A stretch of DNA of 64,000 bases. Origin: Candidatus Saccharibacteria bacterium UBA6209. GTDB taxonomy: Bacteria > Patescibacteriota > Saccharimonadia > Saccharimonadales > Saccharimonadaceae. The notes beneath the pieces are model-generated. The model saw nothing but the letters and a program-made list of their open reading frames with translations, ran no database searches and was not told the origin of the DNA. Both the position numbers and the translations under genes were made by a program. The stretch spans positions 7,114 to 71,113 of the forward strand of contig DISN01000005.1 in NCBI GenBank assembly GCA_002421965.1. The letters are read 5' to 3'. Shown piece after piece: positions 8,942 through 16,600 of this stretch (positions within the stretch are counted from its first letter, which is position 1; each line of letters starts with the position of its first letter).

Positions 8942-9233
8942 TTTTCTTGACTTCAATGGCGACCATGCCCTCAATTAGATTGACGACAAAGGGCAGTACG
9001 AATGCAAATACTGATGCGCCGATTAAGTAATTTATGAATGACTTATCGCTAAAGATGACGTTCTCATGGTTGAATATATAGATAATAACCAGGTACATGC
9101 ACAGGTTGACTAGTACTAGAAATAGTCCAAAAGAGGTAAATAATTTGCGTGTTGGTAGCTTGTCTCGCTTTAAGTGATTGTAAAAACCGAGCGCCACCAT
9201 GGCAGGGGCAATAAGTGCGATAATTTCATGCAT
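8928..9233 (-). CDS. Small three-TM membrane protein
   Basis: 101 aa with three predicted TM helices (about 5-17, 33-53, 70-90) and a Lys-rich C-terminus. No family is recognised. It is the first gene of a two-gene minus-strand operon and overlaps the phosphoglycerol transferase start by 14 nt, implying translational coupling and perhaps a joint role. A TAAAAT (9240-9245 on the minus strand) ends 6 nt before the ATG, so the transcript is probably leaderless. Confidence 0.65.
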   Translation of the reverse strand: MHEIIALIAPAMVALGFYNHLKRDKLPTRKLFTSFGLFLVLVNLCMYLVIIYIFNHENVIFSDKSFINYLIGASVFAFVLPFVVNLIEGMVAIEVKKNDKK

Positions 9234-9304
9234 ATATCTATTTTACCACGAATAAATAAACTATCTGGCGTAGGAGGCAACGACAGTATATAATAAGCAT
9301 AACC

Positions 9305-10222
9305 ATGGTGGAGTATTACCTAAAGAGATCAATGTCAGACACGCTGAGTCGGGTAGATAAGCCGCTGAGTGGAAATGGTCTGTGGGTTCACTCTACCGAT
9401 CGTCGGACCGAAGTCTCGTCAATAATCGAGCACTACGGGCTAGATAGAAATACTGTCCAGGATGTCTACGACCGACACGAGCTGCCACGACAGGAGTCCA
9501 AGGATGGTGTTTCATATAGTTTTCTGAGGGTGCCGAATGCAGCTGGCGACACTGTGCCGATGCTAGCGATAGTGACTAGGCATAATTTCATTACTATTTC
9601 TCCACATATGGTGTTTTCTCCGGCAGAGACCGATGTATATTTAACAACACCAACCAGCAATCCTGCTGCCTCGCTGGTAGCCTTGCACGCCAGGATTGTT
9701 ACCGAATACGAAAAACATATCTCCAGACTGAGTGAAATGATTGCCAAATCTCGTAAGCATCTCAAGAAGCATGATGTTTCAAATAAGGATTTTATTGAAT
9801 TTGTTGATATTGAGGATCAGCTAAATGACTATCACACCAGCCTAAGCGGCATAAATGATGTGATTGGTCGCTTGGCCGAAAACCGCTTAGGTCTGTTTAA
9901 ACACTACGACCTAGAATCGATAGAGGACTTATCTCTTCATGTTTCGCAGTTAATAGTATCGATCGACTCAAATATTCAGTCAGTTCGAAGTATTCAGAGT
10001 GCTTATTCGACAATTGCCAACAATACAATGAACCAGCGAATGAAGGCCTTAACCGTAGTGACGATACTCTTGGCCATACCGAACGTTTTTTATGGTATGT
10101 ACGGCATGAATATTGCGCTGCCTATGCAGCATGAGTCCTGGGCTTATCCGGCGATCATCGGATTTACGGCGTTGTTAATTTTACTCGTGTTTATCCTTGC
10201 AAGGCGCTTCAGGTTATTCTAG
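9305..10222 (+). CDS. corA: CorA-family divalent metal (Mg2+) transporter
   Basis: 305 aa. The cytoplasmic alpha/beta domain (about 15-240) is followed by two C-terminal TM helices. The signature GMN sits in YGMYGMN just after TM1, with an acidic/aromatic periplasmic loop, and the protein ends with a basic RRFRLF. CorA proteins form pentameric Mg2+/Co2+ channels in the inner membrane. TATAAT (9289-9294) lies 10 nt before the ATG. A second in-frame ATG ten codons in could also be used. The family call is firm; metal specificity is not visible. Confidence 0.88.
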   Translation: MVEYYLKRSMSDTLSRVDKPLSGNGLWVHSTDRRTEVSSIIEHYGLDRNTVQDVYDRHELPRQESKDGVSYSFLRVPNAAGDTVPMLAIVTRHNFITISPHMVFSPAETDVYLTTPTSNPAASLVALHARIVTEYEKHISRLSEMIAKSRKHLKKHDVSNKDFIEFVDIEDQLNDYHTSLSGINDVIGRLAENRLGLFKHYDLESIEDLSLHVSQLIVSIDSNIQSVRSIQSAYSTIANNTMNQRMKALTVVTILLAIPNVFYGMYGMNIALPMQHESWAYPAIIGFTALLILLVFILARRFRLF

Positions 10223-10257
10223 AATAGATATAGATAAGCACAATCCTGTGCTATTAC

Positions 10258-10286
10258 TTGACGGACATTTTTTTGTTTGCTATTAT
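10258..10286 (+). promoter_or_regulatory. Strong promoter for a short transcript
   Basis: TTGACG (10258-10263), a 17-nt spacer ending TTGC, and TATTAT (10281-10286). The only thing before the next terminator is a structured leader and a 30-codon ORF. Confidence 0.7.
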
Positions 10287-10379
10287 AGAATATGTGTCTC
10301 GCGCCGAAGCATTAAATTGTTTTAAATAATAAAGGTCGAAGCGCGTGAGGCTGTACATAAGTACGGGGAGTATAAACAC

Positions 10380-10472
10380 ATGCCAATAGCAATCACTTTT
10401 GTGTCTTCTAGGCGCAAAAAGATCGCAGTTGATGTGGTGCCTGCCGAATGGCAAACATACATTGCACACTAA
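10380..10472 (+). CDS. Putative 30-aa small protein with its own promoter and terminator
   Basis: An ATG-to-TAA ORF of 30 codons beginning MPIAITFVSS and ending EWQTYIAH. A GGGGAG ribosome binding site ends 9 nt before the ATG. It sits in a compact unit: a near-consensus promoter at 10258-10286, a leader of about 87 nt with GC-rich complementary segments (CGCGC near 10303 and GCGCG near 10341), and an intrinsic terminator at 10488-10517. No homolog is recognised. The unit could instead encode an untranslated small RNA, but the well-placed SD favours translation. Confidence 0.42.
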   Translation: MPIAITFVSSRRKKIAVDVVPAEWQTYIAH

Positions 10473-10487
10473 AGTATGTAATCAAAA

Positions 10488-10517
10488 AAAGACACCTCAA
10501 GGCACCGAGGTGTCTTT
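10488..10517. terminator. Bidirectional intrinsic terminator
   Basis: Stem AAAGACACCTC/GAGGTGTCTTT with an 8-nt loop, with A-rich sequence on the left and T-rich on the right. It serves the small plus-strand unit and the converging Dsb-like gene. Confidence 0.85.
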
Positions 10518-10531
10518 GCTTTTATACTCGA

Positions 10532-11227
10532 CTACTCAACTTCTTTTAGCGCCGCGTCTATTTGAGTTTTCATGCCTTCAGTTGAGTTGATCTTGCCGCC
10601 ATCAACTTGCTTGCCGTTAATAAATAGTGTCGGCGTGCCAGTTACGCCAGCTACCTTGCCCAAGGCTTGATCAAATTTAATCTTTTTTCTGACAGCCTCG
10701 CTGGCATAGTCGGTGCGGAATTTCTCTATCTTAACTCCAACTGATGTAGCGTATTTTTCAAAAAATCCATTACGATCGGCTGCGCTAGCGGCGCTCCACT
10801 CTGCCTGATTGGTAAATAGTGCATCCCACATCTCCCAGTACTTGTCCTGTAGTCCTGCAGCCTCGGCACTAGCTGCCGCAGCATTGGCATTTGGATGAAT
10901 GGATGAGATTGGCCAGTTTCTATAAACAAAGGCAATTTTAGACTTGTATGTTTCGTCTTGTAGGATTGGCGTTATGTTCTCGTGAAATGTCTTACAGCCA
11001 GGATTACACTGAAAATCACCGTATTCTACCAGTATGACTTTGGCGTCTTTGTTGCCAAATACGTGATCACCAATATTGCCGTTTCGCTCCTCGCCAGCTA
11101 AAATTTTGCCGGAGCCAGCTTTGCCAATATCGTCAACGTCGATAGTACTTTTAGGTGACATGTAGATAAGTCCGCCAACTACAGCTGCCACAATAACTCC
11201 AAATATAATCCAATGTTTCGCTTCCAT
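10532..11227 (-). CDS. Membrane-anchored DsbA-like thioredoxin-fold protein
   Basis: 231 aa with an N-terminal TM or signal anchor (about 6-24) and then a DsbA/Thioredoxin_4 domain. Motifs seen are VILVEYGDFQC, the cis-Pro region GVTGTPTLFINGKQV and the helical insert with HPNANAAAASAEAAG. The active site reads C74-N-P-G-C78, a CxxxC, where the family normally has CxxC. AGGAGG lies just upstream of the ATG. The family role is extracytoplasmic disulfide exchange, which fits the Cys-paired surface proteins in the window. The extra active-site residue makes the redox behaviour uncertain. Confidence 0.82.
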   Translation of the reverse strand: MEAKHWIIFGVIVAAVVGGLIYMSPKSTIDVDDIGKAGSGKILAGEERNGNIGDHVFGNKDAKVILVEYGDFQCNPGCKTFHENITPILQDETYKSKIAFVYRNWPISSIHPNANAAAASAEAAGLQDKYWEMWDALFTNQAEWSAASAADRNGFFEKYATSVGVKIEKFRTDYASEAVRKKIKFDQALGKVAGVTGTPTLFINGKQVDGGKINSTEGMKTQIDAALKEVE

Positions 11228-11285
11228 TAATCCTCCTAATTTCTATGTAGTAGTATACCTGAAAATCGAGTACAATAAAACTATA

Positions 11286-12293
11286 ATGATTACTCTTACT
11301 ATAGTCGTAACTCTGTTACTGTTGATAATTTCTGGTATTGAGCCGGTGCGCTCTAAGCGTAGTGCCTTCGAGAACAATCGTCTAAGCCGTCAGGGCAAAA
11401 TATCATCCATCGATCTTAGTCGTGATAGCCAGTACTATAATGTACTTGCTATCAGGCGTATATTGTCGGCGCTGCTTTTGGTGTCGCTAGTGCCGGTGGC
11501 AATTAGTGCATTTGGTTGGCTGTGGGGTGTTGTTCTTGGTGGTATTGTCGCCTTGGAGTACCAGGTGCTGGCTGATACCAAGCCGATCAGTTATTTGTCG
11601 GCCAAGTTCTACGGGCTAGTCGAGCCATATGTTCTGAAGTTTTGTGATAAGTTTAGGCGCCCAATAACACTTCTGGTCGCAAGTCAGTCCAGCCAGCCGT
11701 CAGGTGATATTGTTATATCCTCAAAAGACGAATTAAAAAGTGTGCTAAAAAAGGGCACCATCCCGCTTAGTAGTCTAGAAAAGACCCTGCTAAGTAGTAC
11801 GCTAAACTTCGAGACAAGAGCTGTTTCCGAGATTATGACCCCAAAAAGCGTAATTGAGTCAATCGACCACAACGAACTGCTCGGCCCAATTCTGTTGGAT
11901 GAACTACACAAAACTGGCCACAGTCGCTTCCCGGTAACTGCCGGTGATATTGATCACGTAGTCGGCATACTGTACGTCAGAGATCTGTTGGTTGTTGACG
12001 GCACTAAAAATTCCAAAAAAGTTAGCCAAGTCATGGATGAAGAGGTTTGCTTCATCCATGAGGATCAAGATTTAGCCCATGCTCTTAAGGCATTTATCAA
12101 GACCGAAAAGTTATTGTTTATCGTTGTCAATTCGTATCGTGAGACTGTCGGCTTAATTACGTTAGAGGATGTAATAGAGGCTCTAATTGGTCAGAAAATT
12201 AATGACGAGTTCGAGCAACACACCGACCTTCGGGCGGTAGCAGCTCAAAATATTCGTGCCAACAATTCGCCAAACAAAGCCAACAATGTCTAA
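11286..12293 (+). CDS. CNNM/CorC-type membrane protein with paired CBS domains
   Basis: 335 aa. The N-terminal membrane part (about 1-20 and 60-95) resembles a reduced DUF21/CNNM region. Two CBS motifs follow: VSEIMTPKSVIESI (about 178-240) and VSQVMDEEVCFIHED (about 245-305), ending in the GLITLEDVIEALIGQ signature of HlyC/CorC proteins. The usual C-terminal CorC_HlyC domain is missing or replaced by a short Asn/Ala-rich tail. The family is linked to Mg2+ export and adenosine-nucleotide sensing. TACAAT (11271-11276) sits 9 nt before the ATG. Confidence 0.78.
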   Translation: MITLTIVVTLLLLIISGIEPVRSKRSAFENNRLSRQGKISSIDLSRDSQYYNVLAIRRILSALLLVSLVPVAISAFGWLWGVVLGGIVALEYQVLADTKPISYLSAKFYGLVEPYVLKFCDKFRRPITLLVASQSSQPSGDIVISSKDELKSVLKKGTIPLSSLEKTLLSSTLNFETRAVSEIMTPKSVIESIDHNELLGPILLDELHKTGHSRFPVTAGDIDHVVGILYVRDLLVVDGTKNSKKVSQVMDEEVCFIHEDQDLAHALKAFIKTEKLLFIVVNSYRETVGLITLEDVIEALIGQKINDEFEQHTDLRAVAAQNIRANNSPNKANNV

Positions 12294-12330
12294 GAGTTCT
12301 CAATTCCGTCAAAATCTGGTAAAATAACAG

Positions 12331-14079
12331 ATGATGAAACGATTTTTTGCTAATGAACTTACTGGCCAAATAGGCGCCGACGTCCTGGTGTCGGGTTGGG
12401 TTCACGCCAGGCGAGACCATGGTGGCGTGATTTTTATTGACCTAAGAGACCACACCGGGCTGGTTCAGCTGGTCATCAACCCAGACCAAGAAGCGGTATT
12501 TAACTTAGCAGAATCACTCAGAGATGAGTTTGTGATAAGTGCCACCGGTCAGGTACGAGAGCGCGGCGAAGGTTTGGTAAATCCAAACATTGACTCTGGT
12601 AGCATTGAGATCTCTGTTTCCGAGCTTACAATCTTAAATCAGTCGGACACTCTGCCGATTCAGCCATTTTCTGATGCGCAGGCCAACGAAGAGTTGCGAC
12701 TAAAGTATCGCTACCTGGATTTGCGCCGTCCAAAGATGCAAACTATACTAAAAAAGCGTTCCGAAATGTTTTCTACGATTCGCAGATTTATGGAGCAGAG
12801 TGATTTTACCGAAGTAACAACGCCAATTTTGGCTAACTCTAGCCCCGAGGGTGCTCGAGATTTCCTGATTCCTTCGCGACTCCACGAAAACAAATATTAT
12901 GCTTTGCCGCAGGCTCCACAGCAGTTCAAGCAATTGCTGATGGTTGGCGGTGTGCACCGATATTATCAGTTGGCTGCATGTTTTCGCGACGAAGACCCAA
13001 GGGCAGATCGCCTGTATGGTGAGTTTTACCAGCTAGATACCGAAATGAGCTTTGTTGAAGACGGCGAAACCGTCAGGTCGACATTTGATCCGCTAATCAA
13101 GCAATTGGCTACCGAATTTGCCGGTAAGCAACTGCTATCTGAATCAATTCCACGCATCCCATACGTTGAAGCCATGGAGAAATACGGCTCAGACAAGCCC
13201 GATCTACGTTACGGCATGGAGCTGATTGAGCTAACTGATGTTTTTGCCCAAACTGATTTTGCGGTTTTCAAATCAGCAGATTGCATCAAAGCTATTTGTG
13301 TTAAAGGTGGTGCGTCGCTTAGTCGCAAGCAGATCGATAAGTTTACCGAAATTGCTAAACGCGAGGGCGCTGGTGGTTTAGCCTACATCACTTACGACAA
13401 TGGCGAGGCCAAGAGCCCAATCGCTAAATTCTTATCTGAGAAAGAGCTGGAGTCAATCAAATCTCGACTTGGTGCGACCGACGGCGACGCTGTATTTTTC
13501 GGTGCCGACAACCGCCAGACTGTCAACAGGGTCCTAGGCAAGCTCAGGACTGAATTTGCCGAACATTTCGGACTCAAAGACCCAAATACGATTGCTCTTT
13601 GTTGGATAGTCGACTTTCCGTTCTACGAATGGGATGAGTCGCGCCAACGAGTTGACTTTGGGCACAACCCATTTAGTATGCCAAAGGGCGGACTATCGGC
13701 CCTTGAGGACATTCAGACCGATGCCGATAAACTAGCGATCGTTGCCGACCAGTACGATATGGTCATGAACGGCTACGAAATCTGCTCCGGTGGCGTGCGC
13801 AATCATAACCCAGAGGTCCTCTATAGGGTATTTGGTGCGCTGGGCTACGACAATGACTACGTTGATGCTAAGTTTGGTGCAATGATTAACGCCTTCAAGT
13901 ACGGCGCTCCGCCTCACGCTGGCTGTGCATTTGGCGTTGATCGCATGTTTATGGAGCTAATGAACGAATCTAATATCCGCGAAGTTATAGCTTTTCCAAA
14001 GAACGGTTCGGGAGTTGACGTCATGATGAACTCGCCATCCGAAGTCGACCCGGCTCAGCTAAAAGAGCTCGGCCTCTAG
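12331..14079 (+). CDS. aspS: Aspartate--tRNA ligase (AspRS), class II
   Basis: 582 aa, normal bacterial length. An OB-fold anticodon domain (1-110, GWVHARRDHGG) is followed by the catalytic core with motif 2 FRDEDPRADR (about 218-227) and motif 3 FGVDRMFM (near 530), with a GAD insert (about 285-415). It charges Asp onto tRNA-Asp in the cytoplasm. Residue H30 aligns with E. coli L30; His at this position marks non-discriminating enzymes such as that of Pseudomonas aeruginosa, which also charge tRNA-Asn and need GatCAB. A TAAAAT ends 5 nt before the ATG, so the mRNA is probably leaderless. Confidence 0.95.
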   Translation: MMKRFFANELTGQIGADVLVSGWVHARRDHGGVIFIDLRDHTGLVQLVINPDQEAVFNLAESLRDEFVISATGQVRERGEGLVNPNIDSGSIEISVSELTILNQSDTLPIQPFSDAQANEELRLKYRYLDLRRPKMQTILKKRSEMFSTIRRFMEQSDFTEVTTPILANSSPEGARDFLIPSRLHENKYYALPQAPQQFKQLLMVGGVHRYYQLAACFRDEDPRADRLYGEFYQLDTEMSFVEDGETVRSTFDPLIKQLATEFAGKQLLSESIPRIPYVEAMEKYGSDKPDLRYGMELIELTDVFAQTDFAVFKSADCIKAICVKGGASLSRKQIDKFTEIAKREGAGGLAYITYDNGEAKSPIAKFLSEKELESIKSRLGATDGDAVFFGADNRQTVNRVLGKLRTEFAEHFGLKDPNTIALCWIVDFPFYEWDESRQRVDFGHNPFSMPKGGLSALEDIQTDADKLAIVADQYDMVMNGYEICSGGVRNHNPEVLYRVFGALGYDNDYVDAKFGAMINAFKYGAPPHAGCAFGVDRMFMELMNESNIREVIAFPKNGSGVDVMMNSPSEVDPAQLKELGL

Positions 14080-14084
14080 TACTC

Positions 14085-14113
14085 TTGACAAATTATGACG
14101 CTTGTGCTATCAT
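14085..14113 (+). promoter_or_regulatory. Near-consensus promoter for the small-protein/ytxH operon
   Basis: TTGACA (14085-14090), a 17-nt spacer ending TTGTGC, and TATCAT (14108-14113). About 80 nt of leader precede a GAAAGGAG ribosome binding site. Confidence 0.85.
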
Positions 14114-14199
14114 AGAATAGTATTACATTAAAATACAAACACAAATCCCATGCATGATATAATAATAAGTGGGTATAACTAACTCAGAAAGGAGCAGTT

Positions 14200-14421
14200 A
14201 TGCAAGAAATGCAGACAATCGTAACACTTCTAACAGTTATTGTTACACTGTTGTCGCTAGTCACCATGACGCTACTTGGTGTCATGATAGCTCTTTTGGT
14301 CAAGCTTCGAAAAGTTGCCAAAAAAGTTGACGATGTTACATCAAATATCGTTCGGGTGACAGAGTGGTTTTCACCCACAAAAATCATCAGTTCTATCGCA
14401 GATTTGTTTAGTAAGAAGTAA
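14200..14421 (+). CDS. Small single-TM membrane protein upstream of YtxH
   Basis: 73 aa: an N-terminal TM helix (about 8-32) and an amphipathic stretch with KLRKVAKKVDDVTSNIV. This resembles the small DUF948-like proteins that accompany YtxH in Gram-positive bacteria, but the match is only in shape. GAAAGGAG lies before the ATG. It is the first gene of a two-gene operon with a strong promoter. Confidence 0.65.
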   Translation: MQEMQTIVTLLTVIVTLLSLVTMTLLGVMIALLVKLRKVAKKVDDVTSNIVRVTEWFSPTKIISSIADLFSKK

Positions 14422-14444
14422 TCCTAAAAAGGAGGCAAAGTATT

Positions 14445-14714
14445 ATGAAGAAACTTCTAACAGTTATCGGTGCAGCAGTTGCCGGCGTAGCCGCAGGTAT
14501 CTTGATGGCGCCTAAGAGCGGCAAAGAAATTCGTGAAGATATCAAGAAGAAAGCCCAGGAATTTAGCTCTGAGGCCGAAAAGCGAACAGAGCAGGCAAAG
14601 AGCGCCGCTAAAGATAGCGCCGAGACTATTAAGTCTGGTGCTAAGAAAGTTGGCGAAACTGCTACCGACGTTGCAAAAGACGTCAAGCGTAACGTCGAGA
14701 AAAACTTCAAGTAG
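14445..14714 (+). CDS. YtxH-domain stress-associated protein
   Basis: 89 aa. The N-terminal hydrophobic segment with GILMAPKSGKEIRED is the YtxH signature. The rest is a Lys/Ala/Glu-rich amphipathic helix with LEA-like AKDSAETIKSGAKK repeats. It is probably a membrane-tethered cytoplasmic protein of general stress type. AAAGGAGG precedes the ATG; a strong promoter and a terminator bracket the operon, suggesting abundant expression. Confidence 0.82.
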   Translation: MKKLLTVIGAAVAGVAAGILMAPKSGKEIREDIKKKAQEFSSEAEKRTEQAKSAAKDSAETIKSGAKKVGETATDVAKDVKRNVEKNFK

Positions 14715-14732
14715 CCTTAGCGGACAATAAAT

Positions 14733-14763
14733 AAATGCCCTTGAGTAAATCGAGGGCATTTTA
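14733..14763 (+). terminator. Intrinsic terminator after ytxH-like gene
   Basis: Stem AAATGCCCT/AGGGCATTT (14733-14741 / 14753-14761) followed by a T-rich tail. Confidence 0.8.
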
Positions 14764-14771
14764 TGTCTCGG

Positions 14772-14800
14772 TTGACTGATTACCGCCGGCAATAGATAAT
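14772..14800 (+). promoter_or_regulatory. Promoter for leaderless gene at 14808
   Basis: TTGACT (14772-14777), a 17-nt spacer and GATAAT (14795-14800). The expected transcription start coincides with the GTG at 14808. Confidence 0.7.
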
Positions 14801-14807
14801 AGATAGA

Positions 14808-15353
14808 GTGAAGCGACGACTAATCATTGGCCTACTTATCACAGCTGCCGGTCTTGGCCTGGTTTTTGGCAGGGTAGCTACGGCCCAAGAGCCCATCCAG
14901 CAGACGGAGATCACAGTTGTCGATAATGTTCGAAGCCGCTGCGACAGTCTTCAGAGTTCATTGGGTCGCCTACATACTAGCGATGCGCTACTTCGGGTTA
15001 ATGTTGGGCAGACGTATAATTCTATATCGGTAAGGCTGATGGCCAGACTCAATAGCCGACTGGCTCTAAATAGGATCGATAGCCTGGAGACGGTAGAGAT
15101 TGCTAATCGCTTTGATCAGCTGCGTGTTGAGTTTGCTGCAAATTATAATGACTACGAAACGGCTATGTCGTCGTTGGTCAAGATTGATTGTAAGCAAAAA
15201 CCAGCAGAATTTTATGCACAATTACTGACAACTCGTGATCTACGGCTTAGGCTTGCCGAGACAGTGAAGCTGTTAAACGGTAGCATCTCTGACTATCGAA
15301 CGGCTGTTGAGCGAGTAAAATTCAGTCTAGGCGGAGGTAGCAATGAAGGATAA
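14808..15353 (+). CDS. Secreted helical protein of unknown function
   Basis: 181 aa with a GTG start. Signal peptide about 1-27 (ATAQ-EP). The mature part is almost entirely helical, with two Cys (near 46 and 129), and no family is recognised. The -10 box ends 7 nt before the GTG, so it is probably leaderless. It overlaps the next gene by 11 nt, indicating an operon of two envelope proteins. It could be a periplasmic coiled-coil spacer, but that is a guess. Confidence 0.65.
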   Translation: MKRRLIIGLLITAAGLGLVFGRVATAQEPIQQTEITVVDNVRSRCDSLQSSLGRLHTSDALLRVNVGQTYNSISVRLMARLNSRLALNRIDSLETVEIANRFDQLRVEFAANYNDYETAMSSLVKIDCKQKPAEFYAQLLTTRDLRLRLAETVKLLNGSISDYRTAVERVKFSLGGGSNEG

Positions 15354-15678
15354 GCTGAACGAGCTAATTCATCGGCATAGGTTACCAGCCTTCCTGGTTG
15401 CTGTAGTGGTTTTGGCGGGAGTTTTGGTGGTGATTTCGGTATCGGTGTATTATCGATCAGGCGCTTATCAGTTAGACTTAAGTCGCCCAGAGTACAAAGA
15501 CGTTCGCTCGCAGATTGAAAAAGACAAAAAAGTGAATGACCTATTTGATGCACAGGGTCCCGTGGATGAAGCGACTCTTAACGATTTCCTAAAGCAATAC
15601 CAAGAAGAGGCTGACAAGGCCCTCGAGGCAGATGCCTTTGGCACCGATGTGCTTAGCAATGAACAGCTAGGTATATAG
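15343..15678 (+). CDS. Small membrane-anchored protein
   Basis: 111 aa with a TM helix (about 14-38) and an extracytoplasmic acidic helical domain containing the segment RPEYKDVRSQIEKD. No known family is recognised. It is translationally coupled to the secreted helical protein upstream and converges with mscS without any gap. Confidence 0.6.
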   Translation: MKDKLNELIHRHRLPAFLVAVVVLAGVLVVISVSVYYRSGAYQLDLSRPEYKDVRSQIEKDKKVNDLFDAQGPVDEATLNDFLKQYQEEADKALEADAFGTDVLSNEQLGI

Positions 15679-15679
15679 T

Positions 15680-16576
15680 TTAGCGGTTAATGTCGGCAGC
15701 GGGTAGACTGGTGACAGTGATGTCTTTTTTGTCTAGCGCTACCATTAGGCGGTTTCGCATTTCAAGTGTGACCGACCATTGGTCTGATGGCATGGTTTTG
15801 CCGGAAATTATTAGCTCAATACTTTTTTCGGTAACTTCACCAATAGCTACGAATTGAGGTGCATCGATAATTTTACGCTTCCAGGCTGGATCGCTCATCA
15901 GAGTCTCGCCAACATCATTGATTAGTTTGACCGCCTTGTCGATATTGGTATCGGCGGCAACGTAAATACTAAATCTCGCTATGCTATAGCCCATAGTTTT
16001 GTTGATTACTTTCTGGATTGTGCCATTTGGTATGTAATGGACGCTGCCATCGCGGTCTCGGATGACGGTTGAGCGAGTGCCAACCCGCTCGACGGTGCCG
16101 ACTGAGCCCATGATATCCACAACATCACCAACTCGATACTGATTTTCACTGATGATAAATATACCAGTCAGAAAATCCTTGATCAGAGATTGCGATCCAA
16201 AGCCAATCGCCACACCAATAATTCCAGCGCTAGCAAATAGCGGTGACAAGTCAAAGCCAAATAATTTATTGGCAATCATCGCAACCGCATAAATCAGCAT
16301 AATAATTCGCCAAGAACTCGTTATCAGCTCCTGGATAGTTTTTTCACGCTTTTCTCGATCTTTACGATGCCACGCACGATGCTTGGCCGCTTGACGAATT
16401 ATATAGCGTACGCCATAGGACAAAAATACCCGGCCAATATAGTAAACAGTCACGGTGCCGATGACAATACTTAGGAATTGAATAATGGGGTCGCTAACTA
16501 GAAATCCCAGGCCACGCTTATCAAGCCATTCATCGAAGTTCCAGGCTGCCAAGAGATCATTTATAAACTTATCCAT
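15680..16576 (-). CDS. mscS: Small-conductance mechanosensitive channel (MscS family)
   Basis: 298 aa from the ATG at 16576 (MDKFINDLL); the longer upstream reading frame has no SD and overlaps the divergent gene. Three TM helices end with the pore helix AGIIGVAIGFGSQSLIKD, then the beta domain with YRVGDVVDIMGSVGTVE and the cytoplasmic vestibule. MscS opens under membrane tension to release solutes on hypo-osmotic shock. A minus-strand TATGAT overlaps the -10 of the divergent trmB gene. Confidence 0.9.
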   Translation of the reverse strand: MDKFINDLLAAWNFDEWLDKRGLGFLVSDPIIQFLSIVIGTVTVYYIGRVFLSYGVRYIIRQAAKHRAWHRKDREKREKTIQELITSSWRIIMLIYAVAMIANKLFGFDLSPLFASAGIIGVAIGFGSQSLIKDFLTGIFIISENQYRVGDVVDIMGSVGTVERVGTRSTVIRDRDGSVHYIPNGTIQKVINKTMGYSIARFSIYVAADTNIDKAVKLINDVGETLMSDPAWKRKIIDAPQFVAIGEVTEKSIELIISGKTMPSDQWSVTLEMRNRLMVALDKKDITVTSLPAADINR

Positions 16577-16587
16577 TTTCACTAGTG

Positions 16588-16594
16588 TATCATA
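16588..16594. promoter_or_regulatory. Overlapping divergent -10 boxes
   Basis: TATCAT (16588-16593) reads towards trmB, ending 7 nt before its ATG. TATGAT on the minus strand (16589-16594) reads towards mscS, 12 nt before its ATG. The two hexamers share five base pairs, so initiation in the two directions should be mutually exclusive. Confidence 0.55.
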
Positions 16595-16600
16595 GGGAGT

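Noticed and set aside
10399..10590. 63-codon plus-strand ORF in another frame than the 30-codon ORF
   Set aside because: It runs through the bidirectional terminator into the 3' end of the Dsb-like gene and lacks a ribosome binding site.
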